The notes: generated by a model from the letters alone, not told the origin. A stretch of 64,000 nt of DNA from Colwellia sp. BRX10-3 (GCF_014077505.1 NZ_JACGWA010000003.1:124001-188000); one strand, 5' to 3'. Shown: positions 25,717-35,798, numbered from the stretch's first letter. Program-made: numbers and translations.

Positions 25717-28700
25717 TTAACCAACCGCCAACTTAGCCGTCTCATGCCACAAATACGCTGGCATGGGGTGTTTAAGTTTCCATGTGATATTCATCGGCTG
25801 ACTGCCTTCATATTTTACAAAATCGACTGGGCCAAAATTGACAAACCCCATGGTTTTATCATTTTCGTCTTTGGCTTGCTCGCGAACAAATAATATGAAT
25901 GTTTTGTTGTTTTCTTTTTGCTTGATATAGCCCAAACCGCGGCCTGCCTCTGGTTTAGAGTTATTTTGCGTTTGCCAGTGAAATAATGTTGGGCTCATCG
26001 CATAGTCATGGTACATGGTGGTTGCTGAGAACTGTTTTTCATTTTTATTTAAGGTGACAAAAAGTAAAGATGTATTAGAAGCAGGAATATCTAAAACACC
26101 TTCTCGGCTCGGTGACTTTTTAGTAAAGTCACTATCACCAAAAGCAACAAGAATATGTTCTTTGGGGTAACGAACATGCATTTGTAATGGCGAAGAATCG
26201 ACCTTTGCATTGCCAATTTTTGGCATGGCAAATTCACTTACTTCTAGTTGTTCAATAAGTATTTCGATAGCTTCGCTGAGTTCATTTTGCAGGTTTTTAT
26301 CTTTAAGCGCTGCGATACTGTCTTCAAGGCTATTAAAGCCTGCTTGTTTACCGGCTTTGTCCCAAAAGTCGTAATGGCACATTAAGGTAAACAATTGCTC
26401 AGAGTTTACAGTTTGGTCTGTAAAGTTAGTTAATGGCAACGCAAAATTATTACCACAAAGGGCTTTAATAAAGCGTAAATAAGATATTGAGGTGCAGATC
26501 ATTAATCGGTTGTTGATAGCACGATAGTAAGCCGCATAAAGTGCCTGTTTACTTTCATCTATGGCTTTATTTTTACTTATCGACAGTAGGGCTTGCCAAC
26601 CGCCAAACTTACCAACTTTAACTTTGTAGATATCTTCCAAGGTAATATTAGGGTTGATATGTAGAAAGTTTTTTAATGTTAAAGGTAAATGAGTAACATG
26701 AGGGAAATTAATAATTAAGTTAATTAATCGGGTTTTATTAAGTGTTGCTTGGCTGATGTTTTTTAAGATCATGGTTTGAGTTTTTTCTTGTAACTCAATA
26801 CGACAACCCAAAGGCAAATGAGGAAAACCTTGTTTAATTTCTTTTGCTATTGCTTGATTGGTTTTACCCACTAATGCTCTAAACTTATGTGAAAAGTCGT
26901 ATTCTGGTCGCGAATTGCCGACAAAATCCAATATTGTGCAGCACTCTTTGTTATCGGTTAAACGCAGTCCACGTCCTAATTGTTGTAAAAATATCGTCAA
27001 GCTTTCTGTCGGGCGTAAAAACAGTAAAGTATCTAGCTCTGGAATATCGACACCTTCATTAAAAATATCGACCACAAACAGCACGTTTATTTGTTTTGAT
27101 TTAAGTCGTTGCTGCATGACTTCACGATCTTTACTGTTATCGCTAGTTAGCACGCCACAGGCAATATTTTTCAGAGTGAACTTTGCTGCCATAAAGTTTG
27201 CGTGTTCTTTACTGACACAAAATGCCAGCGCGCGCATTTCAGAAATATCAGTAACAATTTCATCTAAGCTTTGTAGTATTCGTAAAACACGTTGGTCGTT
27301 ATAAGTATAAAGGTTGGTTAATTCAGCAATGTCATAACGGCCTTTAGACCATTTTATTTGGGTCAGATCAGTATCGTCATCTATGGCAAAATATTGAAAG
27401 GGAGAAAGATGACGTTGGTTAATTGCTTCAGGTAAGCGTATTTCAGCGGCAATAACATGACAAAAGTCGCTAAGAATATCAGTACCATCATGTCGCTCTG
27501 GTGTCGCGGTTAACCCTAATAAAATTTTCGGACTAAAGTGTTTCAATACTTCTCGGTAGCTTTTAGCTGCAATATGATGAACTTCGTCAATAACAATATA
27601 ATCAAAGTAATCTTCACTTAACGCTAAAGTGTCAATTGGATTGCTCATTTGTGAGTTTAAACTTTGAATAGAAGCAAAAAGATGGTGATATTTGTTTGGT
27701 TTGTTATTGCCGACCCATAATTCGCCAAAATTACTATTTTTTAATACGCCACGATATGCGCCTTGTGCCTGCTTTAAAATCTCTTCTCTATGGGCAATAA
27801 ATAAGAACTTTGCTTCTGGGTTTTTATCGTAAAAACGGGCAAAGTCGAAAGCTGAAATAATGGTTTTTCCTGTGCCTGTGGCGGCAACAACTAAGTTGCG
27901 ATAACGATTATGCAGTTCACGCTCAACCTGTAGTTTTTCTAATATAGTTTGCTGATGAGAATGAGGTTTTATATCGAAATAAAAGCTCGGCGCTGCATTG
28001 TTAAAACTGCCTTTCGCTTCTTGCAGGGCGTTATGCAGCTTTTCTTTACTCTCTGCTTTGCCATCAAAGTGTTCAAAGTCTGGTGATTCCCAATACGTTT
28101 CAAACGTGCTGAGCGACTTTTCAATAATGTGTGGAATTTCTTGTGAGGTGATTTTTAAATTCCACTCTAAACCACTTGTTAAAGCTGAATGCGATAAATT
28201 AGAAGAGCCAATATAGCCAGTGTGGAAGCCTGTATTTCGCATGAATAAATAAGACTTAGCATGCAACCTTTCACGATTAGTATTGTAACTGAGTTTTACT
28301 TCGGTGTTGGGCAGTGAGGCTAAAAACTCAACGGCTTTGGCATCGGTCGCGCCCATGTAAGACGTGGTGATTATTTTTAGCTGCTTGCCACTTCGGGTAA
28401 AAGCTTCTAACTCGTTTTTAAATATTCGAATGCCAGCCCACTTGATAAATGACACTAACCAATAAATTTTATCAGATGATTGGATCTCTCTTTTTATCTC
28501 AGTCTCTAGCGAGATACCGACGTTGCTGCCACAAAATAGCTCACTTTGACTTAGCCCAGTAATAGGCATTATTGATTCAACGTACTTCGGCAAGTCTGCT
28601 GCAATAGGATTGGATTTATCAAAAAGAGCGGTAAGTATTTTACCTTGGCTGTCTAACAGATTTTCACTGATCAGTTCTTCATCGCGAATATGCTGGCTAA

Positions 28701-28926
28701 GCCATTGCACGATAGTATTGGCGAGTTTTATTTGCTGATGAATTCTACTATCACCGTTGGGTACAGAGTCCATAGCAATTTCAATAATACGTGTTAGGAA
28801 TCGCGATAATAGCGTTGCGGCCTCGCCAGCTTCCAATGACCGTTCGCCAACATAGAAGGCATCGCGATCTAAATTTTGCTCTACCAACTGTGTTATTAGC
28901 TGCTCATAAATACCTGTTTGAGACAT
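25717..28926 (-). CDS. PLD-like nuclease, SF2 helicase and DUF3427 fusion protein
   Basis: A 1069-residue multidomain protein. Residues about 130-300 hold a phospholipase D-like nuclease domain (RLHAKSYLF and YIGSSNLSHSALTSGLEWN). A superfamily 2 helicase follows: VVAATGTGKTIISAFDFA (motif I), YIVIDEVHHIA (DEVH), LLGLTATPERHDG, DIFNEGVDIPELDTLLFLRP and FLQQLGRGLRLTDNKEC (motif VI). The last part, up to AYLWHETAKLAVG, is DUF3427. The start at 28926 is chosen because AAGGA lies six bases upstream; an ATG two codons earlier is too close to that site. It lies 76 bases downstream of the NERD gene and is probably its operon partner. Such proteins occur in restriction and defence loci, which is context rather than proof. 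Confidence 0.9.
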   Translation of the reverse strand: MSQTGIYEQLITQLVEQNLDRDAFYVGERSLEAGEAATLLSRFLTRIIEIAMDSVPNGDSRIHQQIKLANTIVQWLSQHIRDEELISENLLDSQGKILTALFDKSNPIAADLPKYVESIMPITGLSQSELFCGSNVGISLETEIKREIQSSDKIYWLVSFIKWAGIRIFKNELEAFTRSGKQLKIITTSYMGATDAKAVEFLASLPNTEVKLSYNTNRERLHAKSYLFMRNTGFHTGYIGSSNLSHSALTSGLEWNLKITSQEIPHIIEKSLSTFETYWESPDFEHFDGKAESKEKLHNALQEAKGSFNNAAPSFYFDIKPHSHQQTILEKLQVERELHNRYRNLVVAATGTGKTIISAFDFARFYDKNPEAKFLFIAHREEILKQAQGAYRGVLKNSNFGELWVGNNKPNKYHHLFASIQSLNSQMSNPIDTLALSEDYFDYIVIDEVHHIAAKSYREVLKHFSPKILLGLTATPERHDGTDILSDFCHVIAAEIRLPEAINQRHLSPFQYFAIDDDTDLTQIKWSKGRYDIAELTNLYTYNDQRVLRILQSLDEIVTDISEMRALAFCVSKEHANFMAAKFTLKNIACGVLTSDNSKDREVMQQRLKSKQINVLFVVDIFNEGVDIPELDTLLFLRPTESLTIFLQQLGRGLRLTDNKECCTILDFVGNSRPEYDFSHKFRALVGKTNQAIAKEIKQGFPHLPLGCRIELQEKTQTMILKNISQATLNKTRLINLIINFPHVTHLPLTLKNFLHINPNITLEDIYKVKVGKFGGWQALLSISKNKAIDESKQALYAAYYRAINNRLMICTSISYLRFIKALCGNNFALPLTNFTDQTVNSEQLFTLMCHYDFWDKAGKQAGFNSLEDSIAALKDKNLQNELSEAIEILIEQLEVSEFAMPKIGNAKVDSSPLQMHVRYPKEHILVAFGDSDFTKKSPSREGVLDIPASNTSLLFVTLNKNEKQFSATTMYHDYAMSPTLFHWQTQNNSKPEAGRGLGYIKQKENNKTFILFVREQAKDENDKTMGFVNFGPVDFVKYEGSQPMNITWKLKHPMPAYLWHETAKLAVG

Positions 28927-29002
28927 CAACATTCCTTATTGTGTTAAGCACCTGATATAACGATTCATATAACTATTTAGCTAATCATCATAACGTAAAT
29001 CT

Positions 29003-29938
29003 TTATTGGATTAATACTGTTGAACTTTCGCAGTCACAGCATTGTAGCGTGTAAGTTGTTTGTTTTTTTGAAACCTTAGTGCTCTTACTAGTACAGCTCA
29101 AACATGGTGTTTTTAATGGCGTATTAGTGTCGCATTTGTTGCATTTTATAAAATAGCCATAACGCCCACTTTTCACTAAGTAATCTGATTTTTCATGACA
29201 GTTTTTACACTCTATTGAGGTTTGCTCTGAAGTAGCTACTGGCAAATATGGCTTTAAAGGTTCTGTAATATTTTCAAGGGTTGGGGTTGTTTGTTTTACC
29301 TGAGACATTAAAAATGACGTGATTGATAAGAGTTCATCTTCACTAAAGTCTGGCCTAGTCTCGAATGGGTTTAACTTTTTCACAATAGAATCTTTTAATT
29401 TCATAACCTCTTTAAGCTTATCAACTAAAAATTCTGTTTTAACTAGATATTTAGAAACACTTTTCGGCATGTTTTCACGGTCAATAATAGCATTGCTTGA
29501 TATTGCACAAACACTATCCCAACAACGCATGCCAAATGATTGTTGCTTAATACCAAATAACTTACTGAGGATGCTTTCTCTATTTTCGTAAAGTAATTCT
29601 CTTAGTAATTTTTGCTGTAATTCGACTTGTTTAATAGGTGAAGGCATACCTGACCATTGGCTACCTAAGCTGCGAGACCATTCTTCAAAATCATTAACTT
29701 TTACATTACCTTTGATACTTTTAGATTCAATTAATACAAAGCCGTAAGGATAAATAATCAGATGATCTATTTGAGCCGTTTCATTATTGTGGGTAAATTT
29801 AAAGTCGTTAATGACAAATACTTTTTTATGATCTTTAAAAGCACGTCTTAAAAAAAAGGCAACATCTTGCTCTTGTTTTTGTCCAGCTTTAGCGGTTGGG
29901 GATACCGCATTTATAATTGTTTTGTCTTTTAGAATCAT
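29003..29938 (-). CDS. NERD-domain nuclease-like protein with C-terminal zinc ribbons
   Basis: About 311 residues. Residues 10-130 match a NERD (nuclease-related) domain: GQKQEQDVAFFLRRAF, then AQIDHLIIYPYGFVLIESKS, which gives the D and E-x-K catalytic pattern of restriction-like nucleases. The C-terminus has CxxC pairs in two clusters (ECKNCHEK with KCNKCD, and CLSC with CCDC), consistent with two zinc ribbons. I use the ATG at 29938, with a GGAAGA site 8 bases upstream; a TTG at 29959 is in frame. It is the first gene of the minus-strand pair with the helicase. Confidence 0.85.
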   Translation of the reverse strand: MILKDKTIINAVSPTAKAGQKQEQDVAFFLRRAFKDHKKVFVINDFKFTHNNETAQIDHLIIYPYGFVLIESKSIKGNVKVNDFEEWSRSLGSQWSGMPSPIKQVELQQKLLRELLYENRESILSKLFGIKQQSFGMRCWDSVCAISSNAIIDRENMPKSVSKYLVKTEFLVDKLKEVMKLKDSIVKKLNPFETRPDFSEDELLSITSFLMSQVKQTTPTLENITEPLKPYLPVATSEQTSIECKNCHEKSDYLVKSGRYGYFIKCNKCDTNTPLKTPCLSCTSKSTKVSKKQTTYTLQCCDCESSTVLIQ

Positions 29939-30380
29939 ACTGCTGATCTTCCATGTCAAATAAATCTAATCGTATGATATTAACCTAACACCATTATAAC
30001 GTTAAGTATTTTGTCATTAATCTTTGATAAATTGAGGGATGCTGAAAACAACAGTGGGCACTCATGCTAATCACTTTGCTAAATCTAAGTGTGATTAATC
30101 GTTTGATTCAGGTGAATATAACGATTAATGTTAAGTTGTTTTACGATACTAAAAGTTATTCAGTTGCACCATAACGGTGCTGGCGCATCAATATTATGCA
30201 TCACGTAAAACGGTTAAAAATAAAATTATATTTATTATTTTTAACTTATTGAATTAATTATATTATATTTTACTTTTACAAGGCTTGATTTGCGCTTTTA
30301 GTGGTCTGTAATATGCATGTAATTAACCAGGTATATTTTTAATTACTGATGTAAATATCAGGTTAGTTTTAAGGGATCAA
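29939..30380. other. Intergenic region between NERD gene and antiporter gene
   Basis: About 440 AT-rich bases between divergent genes. It should contain both promoters. A loose inverted repeat TAATCAC/GTGATTA is near 30067-30098. No gene or RNA is recognised. Confidence 0.5.
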
Positions 30381-31979
30381 ATGGACTCCATACTTGTTAT
30401 TATTGCTATATCGTTAGCACTTGCTAGCGTAATAAATATAATTTTAACCAAATTCTCAATTTCACATATCATAGGTTATATAATTACCGGCACTATCGTC
30501 AGTAATTTTTTCGATTTTAATGGCAGCACCACACCGCACTCACTCGAGCTTATTGGCGAGTTTGGTATTGTATTTCTAATGTTTACTATCGGTTTAGAAA
30601 TGTCTTTTTCTAAACTCGGTAAAATGAAAGAGCTGATATTTTTTAATGGCTTTGTACAGGTAGCGTTTAGTTCTTTAGTAATTTTTGTTATGGCATTTTA
30701 TCTATTTAATGTCGAAGCCATTCCGTCTTTAATCATTGCACTTTCATTTAGCCTGTCTTCAACGGCTATCGTATTACCGTATCTGAAAAAATCAAAAGAT
30801 ATTGTTACGCCTTATGGTAAAAAGTCAGTGGCAATACTGTTTTTTCAAGACTTGGCTGTTATCCCCATTTTGTTACTTATGGGCTTCTTATCTAATAATG
30901 AATTATCTATGACAGATATTTTATTAAAAACCTTTTTGTATGCCGGCGTAATTATTATTTTCATGTTTACTATCGGCAAAAAAATTATCGCTTGGTTACT
31001 GCATTTTTCGGCAAATGCGCGCATGGAAGAATTATTTCTAAGTTCTGTTTTTACTATTGTATTGGGCGCGTCACTGATCGCGCATGAAATGGGTTTTACT
31101 TATTCTTTAGGCGCATTTATTGCCGGTATGATTATCGCCGAAACTAAATTTCATATAAAAGTAGAATCAGACATAGCTTCATATAAAGATTTGTTATTAG
31201 GAGCATTTTTCTTTGCTATTGGCACAAAAATCGATGTTTTATACTTTATAAGCAACCTGCATTGGGTACTGGGTGTTTTAGCGCTAGTTATGTTGATAAA
31301 GGCCATTATTATTTATTTATTAATGATAATGAAGTCTAACAAAAGTGAAGCTATAAAATCTGCTGTTGCGCTATGCCAAGTAGGGGAGTTTTCTTTTGCT
31401 ATATTTGCTATGGCAATAAGTCATAACCTTCTAACAGAAAGTTTAGGCAGCTTTTTAATATTGATCACCGTGTTATCTATGATATTAACGCCATTTATGG
31501 TGAGCAATATATATAAACTCGCTGCGCTTTTTGTTGTTGAGTTTTTTGAATCAGACAAAATAACAACCGTGAATGCAAGCGATCACACCATTGTTTGTGG
31601 TTTTGCTATTTTAGGACGTATTGTGGCAAAAGAACTGACTAATAAAGGTGTGAGCTTTTTAATTATTTCTGATAATTTACAACATGTAATACTGGCTAGA
31701 AAACGTGGCTATAACGCTTACTTTGGCCACTTAGATAAAACACCGGTGTTAGAAGCATTAAGGGTAGACCAAAGCACTAGTATTATTGTTACGGTTAATT
31801 CTTTAATGAATAAACAAATTATTTGTGAAGCCGTACTAAATTATTATCCGGGTGCAAAATTAGTCGTAAAAGTTAACACTTTGGAAGAAAAAACTGCATT
31901 AGCCGATATTAAAATAAGCTCTTTTGTTCATGCGCAGCAAGAAACCGCAGCGCTTTTAGTTAAACAAAGCATGCCTTAA
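30381..31979 (+). CDS. CPA2 family K+/Na+:proton antiporter (KefB-like)
   Basis: A 532-residue membrane protein. The first 390 residues form about twelve helices with the Na_H_exchanger fold (GEFGIVFLMFTIGLEMSF, ALSFSLSSTAIVLPYL and FFQDLAVIPILLLMGFL). Residues about 398-520 are an RCK_N (TrkA-N) nucleotide-binding domain: HTIVCGFAILGRIVAKEL, with acidic DNLQH and GYNAYFGHLDKT. It exchanges monovalent cations for protons under nucleotide or redox control. Compared with KefB/KefC there is no obvious long C-terminal extension. Confidence 0.92.
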   Translation: MDSILVIIAISLALASVINIILTKFSISHIIGYIITGTIVSNFFDFNGSTTPHSLELIGEFGIVFLMFTIGLEMSFSKLGKMKELIFFNGFVQVAFSSLVIFVMAFYLFNVEAIPSLIIALSFSLSSTAIVLPYLKKSKDIVTPYGKKSVAILFFQDLAVIPILLLMGFLSNNELSMTDILLKTFLYAGVIIIFMFTIGKKIIAWLLHFSANARMEELFLSSVFTIVLGASLIAHEMGFTYSLGAFIAGMIIAETKFHIKVESDIASYKDLLLGAFFFAIGTKIDVLYFISNLHWVLGVLALVMLIKAIIIYLLMIMKSNKSEAIKSAVALCQVGEFSFAIFAMAISHNLLTESLGSFLILITVLSMILTPFMVSNIYKLAALFVVEFFESDKITTVNASDHTIVCGFAILGRIVAKELTNKGVSFLIISDNLQHVILARKRGYNAYFGHLDKTPVLEALRVDQSTSIIVTVNSLMNKQIICEAVLNYYPGAKLVVKVNTLEEKTALADIKISSFVHAQQETAALLVKQSMP

Positions 31980-32213
31980 ATTTAAAGGGTAAATTACTTT
32001 TACATCTGTTATTTGGTTTTAATATTAAATTTGCTGAGTTGATTTTAATGAAAAGGTGGGTTGTCGCTGCTAGTGAAATAGTTGAAGTTATACTGGTTAA
32101 CTAATTTTGGCCATTAATTTTTATTTGATCAGTATTTTCTGTTTCATAGGAATTGAGATGAAAGATATAGAATAATGCTTTGGCTATATTTATATTGAAT
32201 TTACATTGAAAAT

Positions 32214-32255
32214 AAAAATGCCTCGAATTGTACTTATCAATTCAAGGCATTTTTT
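32214..32255. terminator. Bidirectional terminator between antiporter and acyl-CoA dehydrogenase genes
   Basis: AATGCCTCGAATTG pairs with CAATTCAAGGCATT with one mismatch around TACTTAT. It is followed by TTTTTT on the plus strand and by a T-rich run on the minus strand. It serves the convergent genes at 31979 and 32279. Confidence 0.9.
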
Positions 32256-32278
32256 ATGAGGTACCAGTAATTAACGCG

Positions 32279-33400
32279 TTATAAAGATGCAAAACGTTTG
32301 GTATGAGCATCAGTACTACCAAACAAAAATTGAATGGTGGTCAAACGTTTAAAGATATGACCCACATCAAGTTCATCAGTCATACCTATAGCACCATGCA
32401 ATTGCACTGCTTCACGACCCACTAAGTTTGCCGCTTTACCAATTCGACTTTTCGCCGCTGATAATGCTTTTGCATCATGGCCATTATTGCTATCCATTTT
32501 TAATACGGCCATTAACAGTATAGATTTAGCTTGCTGATGCTCGATAAACATATTTACTAGCCGGTGTTGTAGTGCTTGGAAAGTACCAATAGTGCGACCA
32601 AACTGTTTACGTGTTTTTGCATATTCTACTGTGCGTTCATTAGCTATTTGCATGGCACCAACGGCTTCGGCGCAAACTGCTAACGTAGCTTTGTCGATAA
32701 TATTACTAATGGCTGGCAAGGCGTTGTCTTGCTCACCTAACAATTCTAGAGTAGGGGTGTTATCAAACCAAATGTCAGCGGCTTGGTGTCCGTCAACATT
32801 GGCATAACCTTCACGTTTAACGCTTGGGTGATTAGCATCAACAAGAAATAAGCTGATGCCATTGTTGTCATTTGTTGTACCTGAAGTACGCGCTGAAACT
32901 ATTAATGTATCGGCATGATTACCGTTTAACACCACAGACTTATGACCTGAAATAACAAATTCACCATTTTTTTCGCTTGCGATACATTTCACGTTGTTTA
33001 AATGATAACGGCTTTGTGGTTCAGCATAGGCAAAAGCCATTTGCAGTTCACCTGCCATTATTCTTGGTAAGTAATCGTCTTTTTGCGTTTGATTACCCGC
33101 CAAGGCAATTAAACCACCCGACATAACGGCAGTTGCCAAAAATGGTTCAACTACCATGCCTTTGCCAAACTCTTCCATGACCAGCATAAGGTCGACCATA
33201 GAACCACCTAAACCACCGTCTTCTTCGGTAAATGGCAGCATTAACCAGCCAAGCTCAGCAAATAAGGTCCAATTTTCTTGACTAAAACCTGTGGTTGATT
33301 CGAGTATTTTTCTGCGTGTTTCAAAATCGTAATCGTTGAGAATAAACTTCGATACACTATCTTGAATCATTTGTTGTTCGTTATTTAACGAAAAGTCCAT
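32279..33400 (-). CDS. Acyl-CoA dehydrogenase, small-subunit type
   Basis: FAD enzyme that oxidises acyl-CoA to 2-enoyl-CoA and hands electrons to ETF. The 373-residue protein has N- and C-terminal helical domains and a middle domain. It resembles the smaller partner of paired, heteromeric dehydrogenases such as PimD. It lies 20 bases after the large-subunit-type gene at 33421. The helical half carries YAKTRKQFGRTIGTFQALQH and LVGREAVQLHGAIGMTDELD. The catalytic glutamate position is not obvious, as is usual for one subunit of a heteromeric pair. Assignment to the pair is by adjacency and length. Confidence 0.85.
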   Translation of the reverse strand: MDFSLNNEQQMIQDSVSKFILNDYDFETRRKILESTTGFSQENWTLFAELGWLMLPFTEEDGGLGGSMVDLMLVMEEFGKGMVVEPFLATAVMSGGLIALAGNQTQKDDYLPRIMAGELQMAFAYAEPQSRYHLNNVKCIASEKNGEFVISGHKSVVLNGNHADTLIVSARTSGTTNDNNGISLFLVDANHPSVKREGYANVDGHQAADIWFDNTPTLELLGEQDNALPAISNIIDKATLAVCAEAVGAMQIANERTVEYAKTRKQFGRTIGTFQALQHRLVNMFIEHQQAKSILLMAVLKMDSNNGHDAKALSAAKSRIGKAANLVGREAVQLHGAIGMTDELDVGHIFKRLTTIQFLFGSTDAHTKRFASL

Positions 33401-33420
33401 TGTAAACTCCTAATGCTAAT

Positions 33421-34620
33421 TTAAAGGCCTAAAACGGCTTTACTGATGATGTTAGTTTGAATTTCGTTACTGCCACCGTAAATGGATGCTTTTCGGTTAT
33501 TAAAGTATCGTAATGAACTATTCGTTGCCATATCAGGACCAATGCTTTGTCCGTCAAAGTCATCATTGAATTGATCAGGAACAAATGGCATTGAGTAGTA
33601 CCCAGCCGCTTCAACATATAACTCGTCAATTGCTTGGATAACTTGAGTGCCAACAATTTTTAAAATTGAAGATTCTGGCCCCGGAGCTTGGCCGGTACTG
33701 ATAGCTGAAAGTGTGCGTAATTCAGTGTATTCTAAGGCTAATAAGTCTATTTCTACTTGTGCGACTTTTTGCGCAAAAATAGCGTCATCAATCAGTTTGT
33801 TATCTCCATCAGGAGATATTTGAGCCAATGCTTTTAATTGTACTAGGCGATCTTTAGAGATAGCAACGCGAGCGATACCCGTTCGTTCATGTGTTAATAG
33901 TACTTTAGCGTACGTCCAGCCTTTGCCTTCGACTCCGATAAGGTTTTCTGTAGGTACACGCGCATTATCAAAATGAACTTCATTAACTTCATGTCGACCA
34001 TCAATGGTTATAATAGGTGATACGGTGATTTTAGGGTCGTTCATGTTAATTAACAGGAAACTGATCGCTTCTTGGTTTTTCGCGCTAGGCTCACCGGTTC
34101 TGACTAAACAGAATATCCAATCGGCATGTTGGCCTAAGGTTGTCCATGTTTTGGTGCCGTTAACCACATATTCATCGCCTTCTTTTACCGCTGTTGTTCT
34201 AACCGATGCAAGATCAGAACCTGCTCCAGGTTCTGAATAACCCTGACACCACCAAACATTACTGGCTAATATATCAGGTAAAAAACGTTGTTTTTGTTCT
34301 TCATTACCGAAGGTATAAATAACAGGTGCAACCATTTTTAAACCAAAAGGGATCACATCTGGGCCGCCAGCTTTTGCGCATTCATTGGCAAAAATATATT
34401 TTTGCGTTGGTGTCCAACCGGTTCCACCGTGCTCAACTGGCCAATTAATTGCTGACCAACCTTGTTTATGCAGTATTTGTTGCCATTCAATACATTCTTT
34501 TTTTGATAGATGTATTGAATTTTTAGTTTTTTGAGCGATGTTTTTTGGCAACTTCTCTTGCAAAAATTGATGCACTTCTTGTTGAAAGTCTTTTTCTTGA
34601 GCGGTAAAGTTTAAATTCAT
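33421..34620 (-). CDS. Acyl-CoA dehydrogenase, large-subunit type
   Basis: A 399-residue FAD-dependent dehydrogenase, resembling PimC-like large subunits. Motifs: WWCQGYSEPGAGSDLASVRT (substrate and flavin binding), YVVNGTKTWTTLGQHADW and YGGSNEIQTNIISKAVLGL. It lies 26 bases downstream of the gene at 34647 and directly upstream of the small-subunit-type gene, so all three are one operon reading to the terminator at 32214. Substrate unknown; a branched or dicarboxylic acyl-CoA would fit this kind of pair. Confidence 0.87.
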   Translation of the reverse strand: MNLNFTAQEKDFQQEVHQFLQEKLPKNIAQKTKNSIHLSKKECIEWQQILHKQGWSAINWPVEHGGTGWTPTQKYIFANECAKAGGPDVIPFGLKMVAPVIYTFGNEEQKQRFLPDILASNVWWCQGYSEPGAGSDLASVRTTAVKEGDEYVVNGTKTWTTLGQHADWIFCLVRTGEPSAKNQEAISFLLINMNDPKITVSPIITIDGRHEVNEVHFDNARVPTENLIGVEGKGWTYAKVLLTHERTGIARVAISKDRLVQLKALAQISPDGDNKLIDDAIFAQKVAQVEIDLLALEYTELRTLSAISTGQAPGPESSILKIVGTQVIQAIDELYVEAAGYYSMPFVPDQFNDDFDGQSIGPDMATNSSLRYFNNRKASIYGGSNEIQTNIISKAVLGL

Positions 34621-34646
34621 TGTGCAAATCCTTCGTTGGTCATAAT

Positions 34647-35798
34647 TTATTGAATGTCTCGGATCATGTTTTTGGCAATAATCATTTGTTGAATCTGTGT
34701 CGTTCCTTCGTATAACCTAAATAATCTAACGTCACGATAAAGTCTTTCTACGGCGTATTCTGAAATGTAGCCAGCACCACCATGAATTTGAACGGCTTTG
34801 TCAGCGACCCGTCCAACCATTTCTGTGGCAAATAACTTACAACAAGATGCTTCGGTGCTTATTTTTTTGCCTAAATCTTTTAATCTTGCCGCATCAAGTA
34901 CCATACATTTAGCGGCGTAAGCTTCAGCTTTACTGTCTGCTAACATCACTTGAATCATTTGGTGCTCGGCAATGGGTTTACCAAATTGTGTTCTGTTTAT
35001 TGCGTACCTTAATGCGTCGTCAATTAAACGTTCGGCAATGCCAACACTTAAGGCTGAAATATGCAGTCGGCCTCTGTCTAATACTTTCATTGAGGTTATA
35101 AAGCCTTTACCTTCAACACCACCAATGATGTTTTGGGCAGGGACATGACAATTCTCAAAAATAACGTCACAGGTATGTGAGCCTTGTTGTCCCATTTTTT
35201 TATCTTTAGGCCCAAGTGTAATACCAGGCGAAGATGCATCTACTATAAAGGCAGATATTCCCTTAGCGCCTTTAATCGATTTATCAGTTCGAGCCATCAC
35301 GGTAAATGTGCCGGCTCGTGGTGCATTAGTTATAAAACGCTTGGTGCCATTAATAATATACTCATTGCCTTGTTTTATTGCAGTAGTTTTTACTGCTGAG
35401 GCGTCAGAGCCAACGTCTGGCTCTGTTAAACAAAAAGCTCCAATAAGCTCACCTGAGGCATATTTAGGTAAGTAGGTTTGTTTTTGTTCGTCTGTTCCGT
35501 CAAATACAATAGCGGCAGAGCCAATTCCATTGTTAGTACCAATGAGGGAGCGAAAAGCAGGTGATGTTCTACCTAACTCAATGGCGACTAGCGCTTCTTC
35601 CTCCATTGTCAGGCCTAAGCCATCATACTCTTCAGGGATTGTCATACCAAACAAGCCCATAGCTTTCATTTCTTGCACAATATCATCAGGAATAGCATCA
35701 TTTTCTGCCACTTCATTTTCCGCAGGAACTAAACGTTCTCTAACGAATTTTGAAATACTGTCGAGAAATTGATCCAACATTTCTTTATCTCGAATCAT
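34647..35798 (-). CDS. Acyl-CoA dehydrogenase (short-chain type)
   Basis: First gene of the three-gene dehydrogenase operon. The 383-residue protein has GAFCLTEPDVGSDASAVKT, YIINGTKRFITNAPRAGTF, YAINRTQFGKPIAEHQMIQ, VQIHGGAGYISEYAVERLYR and RLYEGTTQIQQMIIAKNM. This is a complete, self-sufficient acyl-CoA dehydrogenase. I start at 35798 because AGGGG lies six bases upstream. A longer frame to 35843 would place the palindromic operator at 35826-35840 inside the coding region and is unlikely. Electrons go to ETF, encoded at 55487-57162. Confidence 0.9.
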   Translation of the reverse strand: MIRDKEMLDQFLDSISKFVRERLVPAENEVAENDAIPDDIVQEMKAMGLFGMTIPEEYDGLGLTMEEEALVAIELGRTSPAFRSLIGTNNGIGSAAIVFDGTDEQKQTYLPKYASGELIGAFCLTEPDVGSDASAVKTTAIKQGNEYIINGTKRFITNAPRAGTFTVMARTDKSIKGAKGISAFIVDASSPGITLGPKDKKMGQQGSHTCDVIFENCHVPAQNIIGGVEGKGFITSMKVLDRGRLHISALSVGIAERLIDDALRYAINRTQFGKPIAEHQMIQVMLADSKAEAYAAKCMVLDAARLKDLGKKISTEASCCKLFATEMVGRVADKAVQIHGGAGYISEYAVERLYRDVRLFRLYEGTTQIQQMIIAKNMIRDIQ

